64,000 bases of DNA from Azotobacter salinestris (lineage in GTDB: Bacteria; Pseudomonadota; Gammaproteobacteria; Pseudomonadales; Pseudomonadaceae): contig NZ_CP045302.1 of assembly GCF_009363155.1 (NCBI RefSeq), forward strand, positions 3,021,001 through 3,085,000, given 5' to 3'. Each line of letters starts with the position of its first letter. Positions within the stretch are counted from its first letter, which is position 1. The notes under the pieces were generated by a model. The model worked only from the letters and a program-made list of their open reading frames with translations, did no database searches and had not been told where the DNA came from. Shown here one piece after another: positions 8,533-16,477 of this stretch. A program made the position numbers and the translations under genes.

Positions 8533-8916
8533 GGAGGCTTTCCTCTGGTTTGTTGTTGTTCTTGTTGCAGGTGCTTCAGATGCCCGCGGACGGGCAGGCC
8601 GCGGCGGCACGGCATCGCCGGCGGGCACGGGACGAAAGACAGGCGGTTCGGGGCACACGGGCGCGCAGAGGCGCCGGGAGCGGGATGCGAGGCATACAGT
8701 GGTTTCCATTGTTGTTGTTGTCGGGGAGCCGCGTCACTGCACGGCGGCTGCCGGATCGAGGCCCGTCCGGGCAGGCCCGGTGAGCGACTCTGGGACGATC
8801 CTAGAGCGCGAAGCTTTCATGAAGCTTTCACTGCGCTTTCGCCGCCGATCACGGCTGATCAACCTGGCTTCGTGTCTGTACACTGGTCGGCATGCCCCCT
8901 ATCCGCGGAGATCGCC
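8533..8916. promoter_or_regulatory. tctC-tctD divergent control region with triple GCTTTC direct repeat
   Basis: Three GCTTTC hexamers lie at 8813-8818, 8824-8829 and 8835-8840, each exactly 11 bp apart; the first two sit in a longer repeat GAAGCTTTCA. Direct repeats on an 11-bp pitch are what OmpR/PhoB-class dimers bind, so this is the best candidate TctD site. It is 77 bp before tctD and about 280 bp before tctC. A leader block (GAGGCATAC, TTCCATTGTTGT, 8689-8714) matches one before the second tctC. No gene is seen here. Confidence 0.55.
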
Positions 8917-9588
8917 ATGCGCATTCTTTTGGTCGAGGATCACGCCCCGCTGGCCGACAGCGTGGCTCAGGCGCTCCGCGCGGCGGGGCTGACCGTGGAC
9001 GTGCTGCACGACGGCGTGGCCGCCGACCTGGCGCTGTCCAGCGAGGACTTCACCCTGGTGGTGCTCGATGTCGGGCTGCCGCGGCTCGACGGCTTCGAGG
9101 TGCTGGCGCGGCTGCGCGAGCGCGGCAACCGGGTGCCGGTGCTGATGCTCACCGCCCGCGCCGAGGTCAAGGACCGCGTGCAGGGGCTCAACCTCGGTGC
9201 CGACGACTACCTGGCCAAGCCCTTCGAGCTGACCGAGCTGGAGGCGCGGGTCAAGGCCCTGCTGCGCCGCAGCGTGCTCGGCGGCGAGCGCCAGCAGCGC
9301 TGCGGCGAGCTGGTCTACGACCTGGCCACCAGCCGCTTCAGCCTGGCCGGCGAGCCGCTCAACCTGACCGCCCGCGAGCAGGCGGTGCTGAGCGCGCTGA
9401 TTGCCCGTCCCGGACGGGTGATGAGCAAGGAGCAACTGGCCTCCCAGGTGTTCGGCCTGGACGACGAGGTCAGCCCCGACGCCATCGAGATCTACGTCCA
9501 CCGCCTGCGCCGCAAGCTGGAGGCGAGCGCAGTGCGCATCGTCACCTTCCGTGGCCTGGGCTACCTGCTGGAGGCGCGCGGTGAATGA
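8917..9588 (+). CDS. tctD: TctD-type OmpR-family response regulator
   Basis: 223 aa. The receiver domain (residues 1-115) carries the phospho-acceptor Asp51 in VVLDVGLP, an acidic pair near the N-terminus (VEDH) and the switch Lys in LAKPFEL. The C-terminal winged helix (about 125-220) ends with the OmpR-family IYVHRLRRKLE...TFRGLGYLL pattern. It is divergent from tctCBA and overlaps tctE by 8 bp, the usual arrangement in which TctDE activates tricarboxylate transport. Target boxes are proposed at 8813-8840 and 5456-5472. Confidence 0.92.
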   Translation: MRILLVEDHAPLADSVAQALRAAGLTVDVLHDGVAADLALSSEDFTLVVLDVGLPRLDGFEVLARLRERGNRVPVLMLTARAEVKDRVQGLNLGADDYLAKPFELTELEARVKALLRRSVLGGERQQRCGELVYDLATSRFSLAGEPLNLTAREQAVLSALIARPGRVMSKEQLASQVFGLDDEVSPDAIEIYVHRLRRKLEASAVRIVTFRGLGYLLEARGE

Positions 9589-11005
9589 GCCGGCCGGCGG
9601 CATCCGCGTCGACGGCAGCCTGCGCGGGCGCCTGCTGCGGCGCATGGCGGTGTTGCTGGCGCTGCTGTTGGCGGTCAGCAGCCTGAGCGCCTACTACAAC
9701 GGCCGCCAGGCGGCCGACCGGGCCTACGACCGCACCCTGCTGGCCTCGGCGCGCAGCATCGCCGACGGCCTTTCCGAAACCGACGGCAGCCTGCGTGCGG
9801 ATATCCCCTACCTGGCGCTGGACAGCTTCGCCTTCGACAGTGCCGGGCGCATCTACTACCAGGTGCTGGATATCCACGGCCAGCTGCTGTCCGGCTACGA
9901 GAACCTGCCCGGCGCGCCGCAGGGCACTCCGCTGACCCGCGACTACCCGGCCCTGGCGCGCTTCTACGACGCGCATTATCGAGGCCAGAACGTGCGGGTG
10001 GTCAGCCTCCAGCAGCCGGTCAGCGAAACCACCCTGAGCGGCATGGCGGAGATCCGCGTCGCCGAGACCGAGGAAGCCCGCGAGCGCATGGCCCGCGGCC
10101 TGCTCGTCGACACCCTGCTGCGCATGGGCCTGCTGGCGGTCGGCGCCATGGCCCTGGCCTGGGTCGTGGTCACCGCCGCGCTGCGCCCGCTGGAGCGTCT
10201 GCGCCAGGCGGTGGAGGAGCGCAGCCCGGAAGACCTCAGGCCCCTGCCGCGGGTCACGGTGCAGCGCGAACTGCTGCCGCTGGTTTCCGCCCTGAACCTG
10301 TTCACCGGGCGCCTGCGCACTCTGCTGGAGCGCCAGGCGCAGTTCATCGCCGACGCCGCCCACGAGCTGCGCACGCCGCTGGCGGCGCTCAAGGCGCGCC
10401 TCGAACTGGGCCTGCGCGAGCGCGACCCGGACGCCTGGTACCGCACCCTGGAGGAGGCCCGGCAGAGTGGCGACCGGCTTTCCCATCTGGCCAACCAGCT
10501 GCTCTCCTGGGCGCGGATCGAAAGCAGCGCCCAGGCCATCGCCGAGGGCGGCGCCGAGCCGGTCGAGCTGGGCTCGCTGTGCCGCGAGCTGGGCCTGGCC
10601 CTGGCGCCTCTGGCCCACGCCCGCGGCGTGGCGCTGGCCTTCGAGGGCCGCGGCGAGGTCTGGGTGACGGGCGAGCCGACGCTGCTCAACGAGCTGCTCA
10701 GCAATCTGGTGGACAACGCCCTGGCGCATACCCCGCCGGGCGGCAACGTGATTCTGCGGGTCGCCGCGCCGGCCGTGCTGGAGGTCGAGGACGACGGCCC
10801 GGGCATCCCGGAAAGCGCCCGGCAGAAGGTCTTCGAGCGCTTTCAGAGGCTCGATCCGCAGCGCGGCGGCGCAGGGCTCGGGCTGGCCATCGTCGGCGAG
10901 ATCTGCCGGGCGCACCAGGCGGCGATCCGGCTCCTGGACGGTGCCGCCGGCGGGCTCAGGGTGCGGATCGAGTTCCCGCCATCGCGCCGCACAGAAGAAG
11001 CGTAG
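9581..11005 (+). CDS. tctE: TctE-type sensor histidine kinase
   Basis: 474-aa inner-membrane sensor. It has an N-terminal membrane helix (MAVLLALLLAVSSLSAYY), a periplasmic sensing domain to about residue 165, a second helix (GLLAVGAMALAWVVVTAAL), HAMP, then HisKA with phospho-acceptor His261 in DAAHELRTPLA, and HATPase_c with N box (NLVDNALAHTPPGG), G1 (DDGPGIP) and G2 (GGAGLGLAI). GTG at 9581 is taken as start because it overlaps the tctD stop (translational coupling); the frame remains open upstream. Partner of TctD. Confidence 0.92.
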   Translation: MNEPAGGIRVDGSLRGRLLRRMAVLLALLLAVSSLSAYYNGRQAADRAYDRTLLASARSIADGLSETDGSLRADIPYLALDSFAFDSAGRIYYQVLDIHGQLLSGYENLPGAPQGTPLTRDYPALARFYDAHYRGQNVRVVSLQQPVSETTLSGMAEIRVAETEEARERMARGLLVDTLLRMGLLAVGAMALAWVVVTAALRPLERLRQAVEERSPEDLRPLPRVTVQRELLPLVSALNLFTGRLRTLLERQAQFIADAAHELRTPLAALKARLELGLRERDPDAWYRTLEEARQSGDRLSHLANQLLSWARIESSAQAIAEGGAEPVELGSLCRELGLALAPLAHARGVALAFEGRGEVWVTGEPTLLNELLSNLVDNALAHTPPGGNVILRVAAPAVLEVEDDGPGIPESARQKVFERFQRLDPQRGGAGLGLAIVGEICRAHQAAIRLLDGAAGGLRVRIEFPPSRRTEEA

Positions 11006-11035
11006 GGGAATGTCGATACAGGCCCTGCGCTGGCG

Positions 11036-12058
11036 CTAGGGCTCCGGGGCGATGGCCGGCGGCACGCCGGGCAGGTAGACGTGGCTGGCGACGAAGACCT
11101 TCTCGGGAACGGGCTCGCCCTGCACCAGGCGCTTGAGCATCCGGTAGCTCTGCCGGCCGATCTCCCGGCCTTCCATGTTCAGGTAGGCCTGGGCCAGCCC
11201 GTCGTCGAGCAGCGCCCGCTGCGCCGCGTCCATTTTATGGGTGGCGACGATGATGACCGGGCGCCAGCCCTGTTTGTCGAGTTCGGCGAGCAGCGGGCCG
11301 ATCTGCTTGCGGTACTCGTCCGCCTCGCAGAGCGGCCAGTTGCCGAGGACGAGGATGACATCCAACTGGCTGCCGGGGGCCAGCAGAGTGGCGAGCCGAA
11401 GCCGCGCGATGGCCGGGTCATTGTTGTCGTAGAGGGGACAGCGGTTCGCTTCGCTCCAGCCGTTCTCGCCCTTGAGCCGGCCGGTCGCGCCGTCCTCGGT
11501 CCGCTTGCCGCGCAACTGCTGGCGGATGCCCTGGATACGCTCCAGGTGGTTGGTGTTCTGGATGCCGCCGCTCAGGATGCACAGCTTCCCGCCCTGCGGC
11601 CTGAAACGCTGGGCGAGCATGGCCAACTGCCGGCCGAAGCGCAGGTTGTCGAGCCCGACGTAGCTTCGGCGCAGGTGCTGTTCCGCGGGGGCCAGGTCCG
11701 AGTTGAAGGCGATCAGCGGGATGCGACCCGCGCCTTTCAGGGCATGCTTGGCCAGCCACTCGGAGTGGGTGACCGCCAGGCCGATGCCGTCCAGATCGTT
11801 CCGGGCGAGGGTCTGCCTCAGGACTTTGTTCTGCTCGCGGAAATGCTGCGTCCCCAGGGGGCCGAGCAGCAGGCAGGTGTCGCCCTCGGCCTGCGCGGCC
11901 TCGGCGCAGCCCTCGCCGGCCATGGCGTAGAAGGACTGGTCCATCCGCTTGGCGACCAGGGCGAAGCGTAACGGCTCGGCACCGGCCGGCAGGGCAAGCA
12001 GCAACCCGCACAGCAGGCCGGCGGCGGAAAGACGGCATAAAGGTAAAGATCCTTTCAA
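11036..12058 (-). CDS. Periplasmic sugar-binding-like protein (Peripla_BP_4 / COG1879 type)
   Basis: About 340 aa. Signal peptide (LCRLSAAGLLCGLLLALPAGAEP) followed by a two-lobe periplasmic binding fold: RFALVAKRMDQSFYAMAGEG, LDGIGLAVTHSEWL, IPLIAFNSDLAP, YVGLDNLRFGRQLA, KLCILSGGIQNTNHLERIQG. A TTG start (12056-12058) is chosen because AAGGAG lies 5 bases upstream and the signal peptide begins there; the first upstream ATG (12145) would add 29 polar residues with no Shine-Dalgarno. No ABC ATPase or permease lies nearby, so it may serve a sensor or chemoreceptor rather than import. The ligand is unknown. Confidence 0.75.
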   Translation of the reverse strand: MKGSLPLCRLSAAGLLCGLLLALPAGAEPLRFALVAKRMDQSFYAMAGEGCAEAAQAEGDTCLLLGPLGTQHFREQNKVLRQTLARNDLDGIGLAVTHSEWLAKHALKGAGRIPLIAFNSDLAPAEQHLRRSYVGLDNLRFGRQLAMLAQRFRPQGGKLCILSGGIQNTNHLERIQGIRQQLRGKRTEDGATGRLKGENGWSEANRCPLYDNNDPAIARLRLATLLAPGSQLDVILVLGNWPLCEADEYRKQIGPLLAELDKQGWRPVIIVATHKMDAAQRALLDDGLAQAYLNMEGREIGRQSYRMLKRLVQGEPVPEKVFVASHVYLPGVPPAIAPEP

Positions 12059-12394
12059 GGCAGCTCCTTGCTCGCCATCCCTTTGACCGCGCAGATGATA
12101 GTCCCTGGGCTTCGCCAGCACCGGCGCGATTTGAGGGCGATTCAAGGGCCTTTTCAGAAAAGGCTGTTAACGGCGGTTCTTTATGCCAAAAGAACGTGAG
12201 GAGCTTTTCGGCGGTCAGAAAGAGCGGCCGTGATTCGGCCGCTCCGAAGTGCCTTCGGGGCGCACTGACACTGGAAGTGCAACCTTTCACGACGATGTCA
12301 CGGGCCGGGATGGCTTGTTCGGGCAGTCGGCTGTTTCCGTCCCTCTCCCTCACATTGCGTCCAAGTACGCATTCTGGATACGGAAGCGAAGCAA
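12059..12394 (+). promoter_or_regulatory. Upstream region of first epimerase gene, duplicated before the second
   Basis: From about 12150 on, this region aligns by eye with 14042-14309. Shared blocks include GAGCTTTTC/GAGCTTTCC, CGGCCGCT, ATGTCACGGG-CCGGGATGGC, CGGCTGTTTCCGTCCCT and a 3' block GCGTCYRAGTACGCATTCTG with short arms GCGT/ACGC. GGAAG lies 8 bases before the ATG. No coding potential is seen. The conservation suggests the regulatory region was copied with the gene; the transcription factor is not identifiable. Confidence 0.55.
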
Positions 12395-14041
12395 ATGGAT
12401 TTCAACGTCAAGGATTTCGGGGCAAAGGGCGACGGCAGGACCGATGACACGGATGCCATCCAGGCGGCGATCGATGCCGCCTACAAGGCCGGTGGGGGGA
12501 GCGTCTACCTGCCGGCCGGCGAGTATCGGGTCAGCGGCGGCGACAAGTCTTCGGATGGCGCCCTGATGATCAAGAACAACGTCTACCTGGCCGGCGCCGG
12601 CATGGGCGAGACGGTGATCAGGCTGGTCGATGGCTGGAGCCGGAACGTCACCGGCATGATCCGCTCGGCCAATGGCGAGCAGACGCACGACTACGGCATC
12701 AGCGACCTGACCCTGGATGGCAACCGCGACAACACCAGCGGCCGGGTCGACGGCTTCTATACCGGCTACATCCCCGGCGAGGACGGCGCCGACCGCAACG
12801 TCATCGTCGCGCGGGTCGAGGTCCGCGAGATGTCCGGCTACGGCTTCGATCCCCACGAGCAGACCATCAACCTGACGATCCGCGACAGCGTGGCCCATGA
12901 CAACGGCCTCGACGGTTTCGTCGCCGACTACCTGATCGACAGCAGCTTCGAGAACAACGTTTCCTACGCCAACGACCGCCACGGCTTCAACGTGGTCACC
13001 AGCACCCACGACTTCACCCTGACCAACAACGTCGCCTACGGCAACGGCGGCAATGGCCTGGCAATTCAGCGGGGCATGGAGGATATCGCCCAGCCGGCCA
13101 ACATCCTGATCGATGGCGGCGCCTACCACGACAACGCCCTGGAAGGCGTGCTGCTCAAGATGACCCACGACGTCACCCTGCAGAACACCGAGGTCTACGG
13201 CAACGGCAGCGCCGGCGTGCGCCTCTCCGGCGCGGAGGACGTGCAACTCCTCGACAACCGGATCCACGACAACGCGCAGAATGGCACCTACCCGGAAGTC
13301 CTGCTGCAGGCCTTCGACGACAGCCAGATCACCGGGGAGCTGTACGAAACCCTGAACACCTGGATCGAGGGCAATGTCATCGCTGCCTCGGCCAACGCCA
13401 ACTACGCCGTGCAGGAGCGCAACGACGGCAGCGACTACACCACCCTGCGGGACAACGACATCAGCGGCGGGAAGGTCGCCGCGGTGCAGCTCTCCGGGGT
13501 TCATTCGACGGTGTCCGATTCGTCCGTCAAGCTCATCCAGGGAGGCGACGGCAACGATGTGCTGGTCGGCGGCGAGGCCGACGAGCAACTCCTCGGCAAT
13601 GCCGGCGACGACCGTCTGGACGGCGGGGCCGGCGACGATGTGCTCGACGGCGGTGCCGGGCGCGACCGCCTGAGCGGTGGCGAGGGCGCCGACACCTTCG
13701 TCTTCTCCAACCGCCAGGACAGCTACCGCACCAGCAGTTCCAGCCTGGCCGACCTGCTCCTCGACTTCGATGCCGGGGCGGACCTGATCGACCTGTCCGC
13801 GCTGGGCTTCATTGGCCTGGGCGACGGCCACGACGGCACCCTGGCCGTGCAGCTGAACGGCACCGGCACGCGCACCTACCTCAAGAGCTACGAGGCCGAT
13901 GCCCAGGGCAAGCGCTTCGAGATCGCCCTGGACGGCAACCATGCCGGCCTGAGCGAGGCCAGCTTCGTCTTCGGCGAGAGCGGCAGCGCCACGGAGCTCG
14001 AGGTGGTCGGCAGCAGCGCGCAGAGCGACCCGGTCGCCTGA
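12395..14041 (+). CDS. Secreted mannuronan C-5-epimerase, AlgE4-like (A-R architecture)
   Basis: Converts beta-D-mannuronate to alpha-L-guluronate in secreted alginate. 548 aa: A module (parallel beta-helix, about residues 1-385) and one R module (about 386-540) with RTX nonapeptides (GGDGNDVLV, AGDDRLDGG, AGRDRLSGG) for calcium binding and type I secretion. The catalytic set known from AlgE4 is intact at the same numbering: Tyr149, Asp152, His154 (YGFDPHE) and Asp178. There is no N-terminal signal peptide, as expected for a type I substrate. Nearly the same length as AlgE4 (553 aa). First of a tandem pair; the T1SS (EexDEF in A. vinelandii) is not in this window. Confidence 0.95.
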   Translation: MDFNVKDFGAKGDGRTDDTDAIQAAIDAAYKAGGGSVYLPAGEYRVSGGDKSSDGALMIKNNVYLAGAGMGETVIRLVDGWSRNVTGMIRSANGEQTHDYGISDLTLDGNRDNTSGRVDGFYTGYIPGEDGADRNVIVARVEVREMSGYGFDPHEQTINLTIRDSVAHDNGLDGFVADYLIDSSFENNVSYANDRHGFNVVTSTHDFTLTNNVAYGNGGNGLAIQRGMEDIAQPANILIDGGAYHDNALEGVLLKMTHDVTLQNTEVYGNGSAGVRLSGAEDVQLLDNRIHDNAQNGTYPEVLLQAFDDSQITGELYETLNTWIEGNVIAASANANYAVQERNDGSDYTTLRDNDISGGKVAAVQLSGVHSTVSDSSVKLIQGGDGNDVLVGGEADEQLLGNAGDDRLDGGAGDDVLDGGAGRDRLSGGEGADTFVFSNRQDSYRTSSSSLADLLLDFDAGADLIDLSALGFIGLGDGHDGTLAVQLNGTGTRTYLKSYEADAQGKRFEIALDGNHAGLSEASFVFGESGSATELEVVGSSAQSDPVA

Positions 14042-14309
14042 GAAAAGGCGCTCACACGGCGATTCCTTGTTCCGAAGAACTCCAAGAGCTTTCCGGTGGT
14101 CGGAAAGGAGCGGCAGTGGTTCGGCCGCTTCTCCGGAGTGCCTCCGGGCCCCATGGCTGGGAAGGGTTCTGAGGGCACCGGAGCTGCAGTGTTCAGGTAA
14201 TCACGACAATGTCACGGGGCCGGGATGGCCTGTTGGGAAAACCGGCTGTTTCCGTCCCTTTCCCTCTCATTGCGTCTGAGTACGCATTCTGAATACGGAA
14301 GTGCAGTAA
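14042..14309 (+). promoter_or_regulatory. Intergenic region between the tandem epimerases, copy of 12150-12394
   Basis: Diverged duplicate of the region before the first epimerase, with the same block order and the same final block (GCGTCTGAGTACGC, then ATACGGAAG) ahead of the ATG. It also holds a GGCCGCT-rich stretch and ATGTCACGGGGCCGGGATGG. Probably gives the second gene its own promoter. Confidence 0.5.
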
Positions 14310-15908
14310 ATGGATTTCAACGTGAAGGATTTCGGGGCACTGGGCGATGGCGTCAGCGACGATCGGGCGGCCATCCAGGCGGCGATCGATGCCGCCCACG
14401 CAGCCGGTGGCGGCACCGTCTACCTGCCGGCCGGCGAGTATCGGGTCAGCGGCGGCGAGCAGGGAGTGGATGGCGCCCTGATGATGAAGAGCAATGTCTA
14501 CCTGGCGGGCGCCGGCATGGGCGAAACCGTCGTCAAGCTGCTCGATGGCTGGAACGGGGATGTCAACGGCATGATCCGCTCGTCCGGGACCGAGGAGACG
14601 CACAACTTCGGCGTCCGCGACCTGACCCTCGACGGCAACCGCGACAACAACCCCGAAGGCACGGTCTTCGGCTTCTATAGCGGCTACAAGTTCGGCGACG
14701 GCGCCGACCGCAATGTCACCATCGAGCGGGTGGAGGCCCGCGAGATGTCCGGCTACGGCTTCGACCCGCACGGGCGGACCGCCAACCTGGTGATCCGCGA
14801 CAGTGTGGCCCACGACAACGGCTTCGTCGGTTTCGTCGCCGACCACCAGATCGACGGCGCGTTCGAGAACAACGTCGCCTACAACAACGACCTCCACGGT
14901 TTCAACGTGGTCACCAGCACCCACGACTTCACCCTGACCGGCAACGTCGCCTACGGCAACGGTGGTGCCGGCCTGGTAGTGCAGCGCGGCTCGTACGACG
15001 TGCCCCATGCCTACAACATCCTGATCGACGGCGGCTCCTACCACGACAATGCCCTGGAAGGCGTGCTGATCAAGCTGAGCCACGAGGTCACCCTGCAGAA
15101 CGCCCACATCTACGACAACGGCACGGCCGGCGTACGCATCGCCGGCGCGCAGGACGTGCAGCTCCTGAACAACCGGATCCACGACAACGTGCAGAACGGC
15201 AAATACCCGGAGGTCCTCCTGCAGGCCTTCGACGACGCCAGCGTCACGGGGAATGTCTACGAGACCCAGAACACCCTGATCAAGGGCAACGTCATCACCA
15301 CCTCGGGCAACGCCACCTACGTTGTGCAGGAGCGCAACGACGGCAGCGACTACACCACGCTTCGGGACAACAGCATCAGCGGCGGGCAGATCGCCTCGGT
15401 GCAGCTCTCCGGCGCCCACTCGTCCAGCGGGCCCCTCCAGGGCACCGACGGCGACGACACGCTGATCGGCGGCGACGCCAACGAGCAGCTTCTCGGCGGT
15501 GCCGGCGACGACCTGCTCGATGGCGGCGCCGGCCGCGACCGGCTGACCGGCGGCGAGGGCGCCGACACTTTCGTCTTCTCCGCGCGCGAGGACAGCTACC
15601 GCACCAGCGACGCCAGCTTCAACGACCTGATCCTCGACTTCGATGCCGATGAGGACCTGATCGACCTGTCCGCGCTGGGCTTCACCGGCCTGGGCAACGG
15701 CTACGACGGCACCCTGGCCGTGCAGGTGAACAGTGCCGGCACACGGACCTACCTGAAAAGTTTCGAGGCAAATGCCGCCGGCGAGCGCTTCGAGATCGCC
15801 CTGGAGGGCAGTCACGCCGGACTGGGCGAGGCCAGCTTCGTCTTTGACGGCAGCGCCACGGAGCTTGCGCTGGTAGGCGCCAGTCCGCAGAACGATCCGG
15901 TCGCCTGA
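14310..15908 (+). CDS. Secreted mannuronan C-5-epimerase, AlgE4-like, second tandem copy
   Basis: 532 aa with the same A-R layout as its upstream neighbour and strongly similar along its length. Catalytic Tyr149, Asp152, His154 and Asp178 are kept, but the active-site motif reads DPHG instead of DPHE (position 155 Glu to Gly, next residue Gln to Arg), and the DNG-L-D-GF stretch reads DNGFVGF. The R module is shorter, with fewer RTX nonapeptides (GTDGDDTLI, AGDDLLDGG, AGRDRLTGG). The changes near the active site could alter product pattern or epimerase/lyase balance, as seen within the Azotobacter family; this cannot be decided from sequence. Confidence 0.93.
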   Translation: MDFNVKDFGALGDGVSDDRAAIQAAIDAAHAAGGGTVYLPAGEYRVSGGEQGVDGALMMKSNVYLAGAGMGETVVKLLDGWNGDVNGMIRSSGTEETHNFGVRDLTLDGNRDNNPEGTVFGFYSGYKFGDGADRNVTIERVEAREMSGYGFDPHGRTANLVIRDSVAHDNGFVGFVADHQIDGAFENNVAYNNDLHGFNVVTSTHDFTLTGNVAYGNGGAGLVVQRGSYDVPHAYNILIDGGSYHDNALEGVLIKLSHEVTLQNAHIYDNGTAGVRIAGAQDVQLLNNRIHDNVQNGKYPEVLLQAFDDASVTGNVYETQNTLIKGNVITTSGNATYVVQERNDGSDYTTLRDNSISGGQIASVQLSGAHSSSGPLQGTDGDDTLIGGDANEQLLGGAGDDLLDGGAGRDRLTGGEGADTFVFSAREDSYRTSDASFNDLILDFDADEDLIDLSALGFTGLGNGYDGTLAVQVNSAGTRTYLKSFEANAAGERFEIALEGSHAGLGEASFVFDGSATELALVGASPQNDPVA

Positions 15909-15995
15909 CGCGACGCGGGCGTCCCCATCGGGGGCGGCCGCGCCGGCTGCCGTCGGCGTGCACCGCTACGGGCGTGGGTACTGGCTGTGACCTGC

Positions 15996-16295
15996 CTAGT
16001 TGACTGCAGCTCGCCCGCTCAGACAGGCGTCCAGCGCCAACGGTTTCTGCCCGGCCGAGGGGGAGGCGATCACCTCGTAGCTGCCGGACGGCGGCGCCGG
16101 TACCTCTGGCGGCGGCTGGAGTCACATACCGCTTGCGCTCGGCGTTCCACAGGCTGTAGGTGCCCGGCGAGGAAGTACAGGGGGCTTGCCGATCCGCACC
16201 TCGCGGGCGAAATCCGGCAGGCCGTGGCCGCCCGGAGGGCCGGAAAGGATCACCGGCAGTACTGCGATCGCCGTGCGTCGGCCTCGGGGTTTCAT
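15996..16295 (-). pseudogene. Frameshifted remnant of a small exported protein
   Basis: ATG at 16293-16295 has GAGGAGG about 8 bases upstream and opens a basic-hydrophobic N-terminus (MKPRGRRTAIAVLPVILSG) and FAREVRIGKPP. The sense then continues in a second frame (SPGTYSLWNAERKRYV) and a third (PPPEVPAPPSGSYEVIASP...LDACLSGRAAVN, stop at 15996-15998). Three consecutive protein-like stretches in three frames, with an intact ribosome-binding site, point to a gene broken by two frameshifts. Family unknown. Confidence 0.5.
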
Positions 16296-16477
16296 CCCGT
16301 GCGCCTCCTCGTGCGCAAGGCGGGCGTGTCCCGCGTTGGCGGCCGTATCGGCGCAGCGGTGGCAAGGGGCTGGCAAGGCAGGATGGAGACGGGTAACCCG
16401 CTGCGTCCCGCGGACGCTTGCCAGGCCCGGGGCGCCCGGTCAGGATTGAGCGTCCTGGCCGGATTCAAGGAGAGCCG

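Noticed and set aside
2423-9600. Very long open frames antisense to the liu, AbrB and tct genes (for example 3806-5635 and 5706-7217 on the plus strand)
   Set aside because: They mirror high-GC codon structure of the real genes on the opposite strand, have repetitive low-complexity translations and no ribosome-binding sites.
13540-13700. RTX coding repeats (also 15440-15570 and 20640-20760) as tandem DNA repeats or a CRISPR array
   Set aside because: The periodicity is that of nonapeptide RTX codons within open genes, without spacers or conserved repeat units.
12350-15815. Long minus-strand open frames over both epimerase genes
   Set aside because: Antisense shadows of the regular beta-helix and RTX coding repeats; valine/alanine/glycine-rich translations with no family features.
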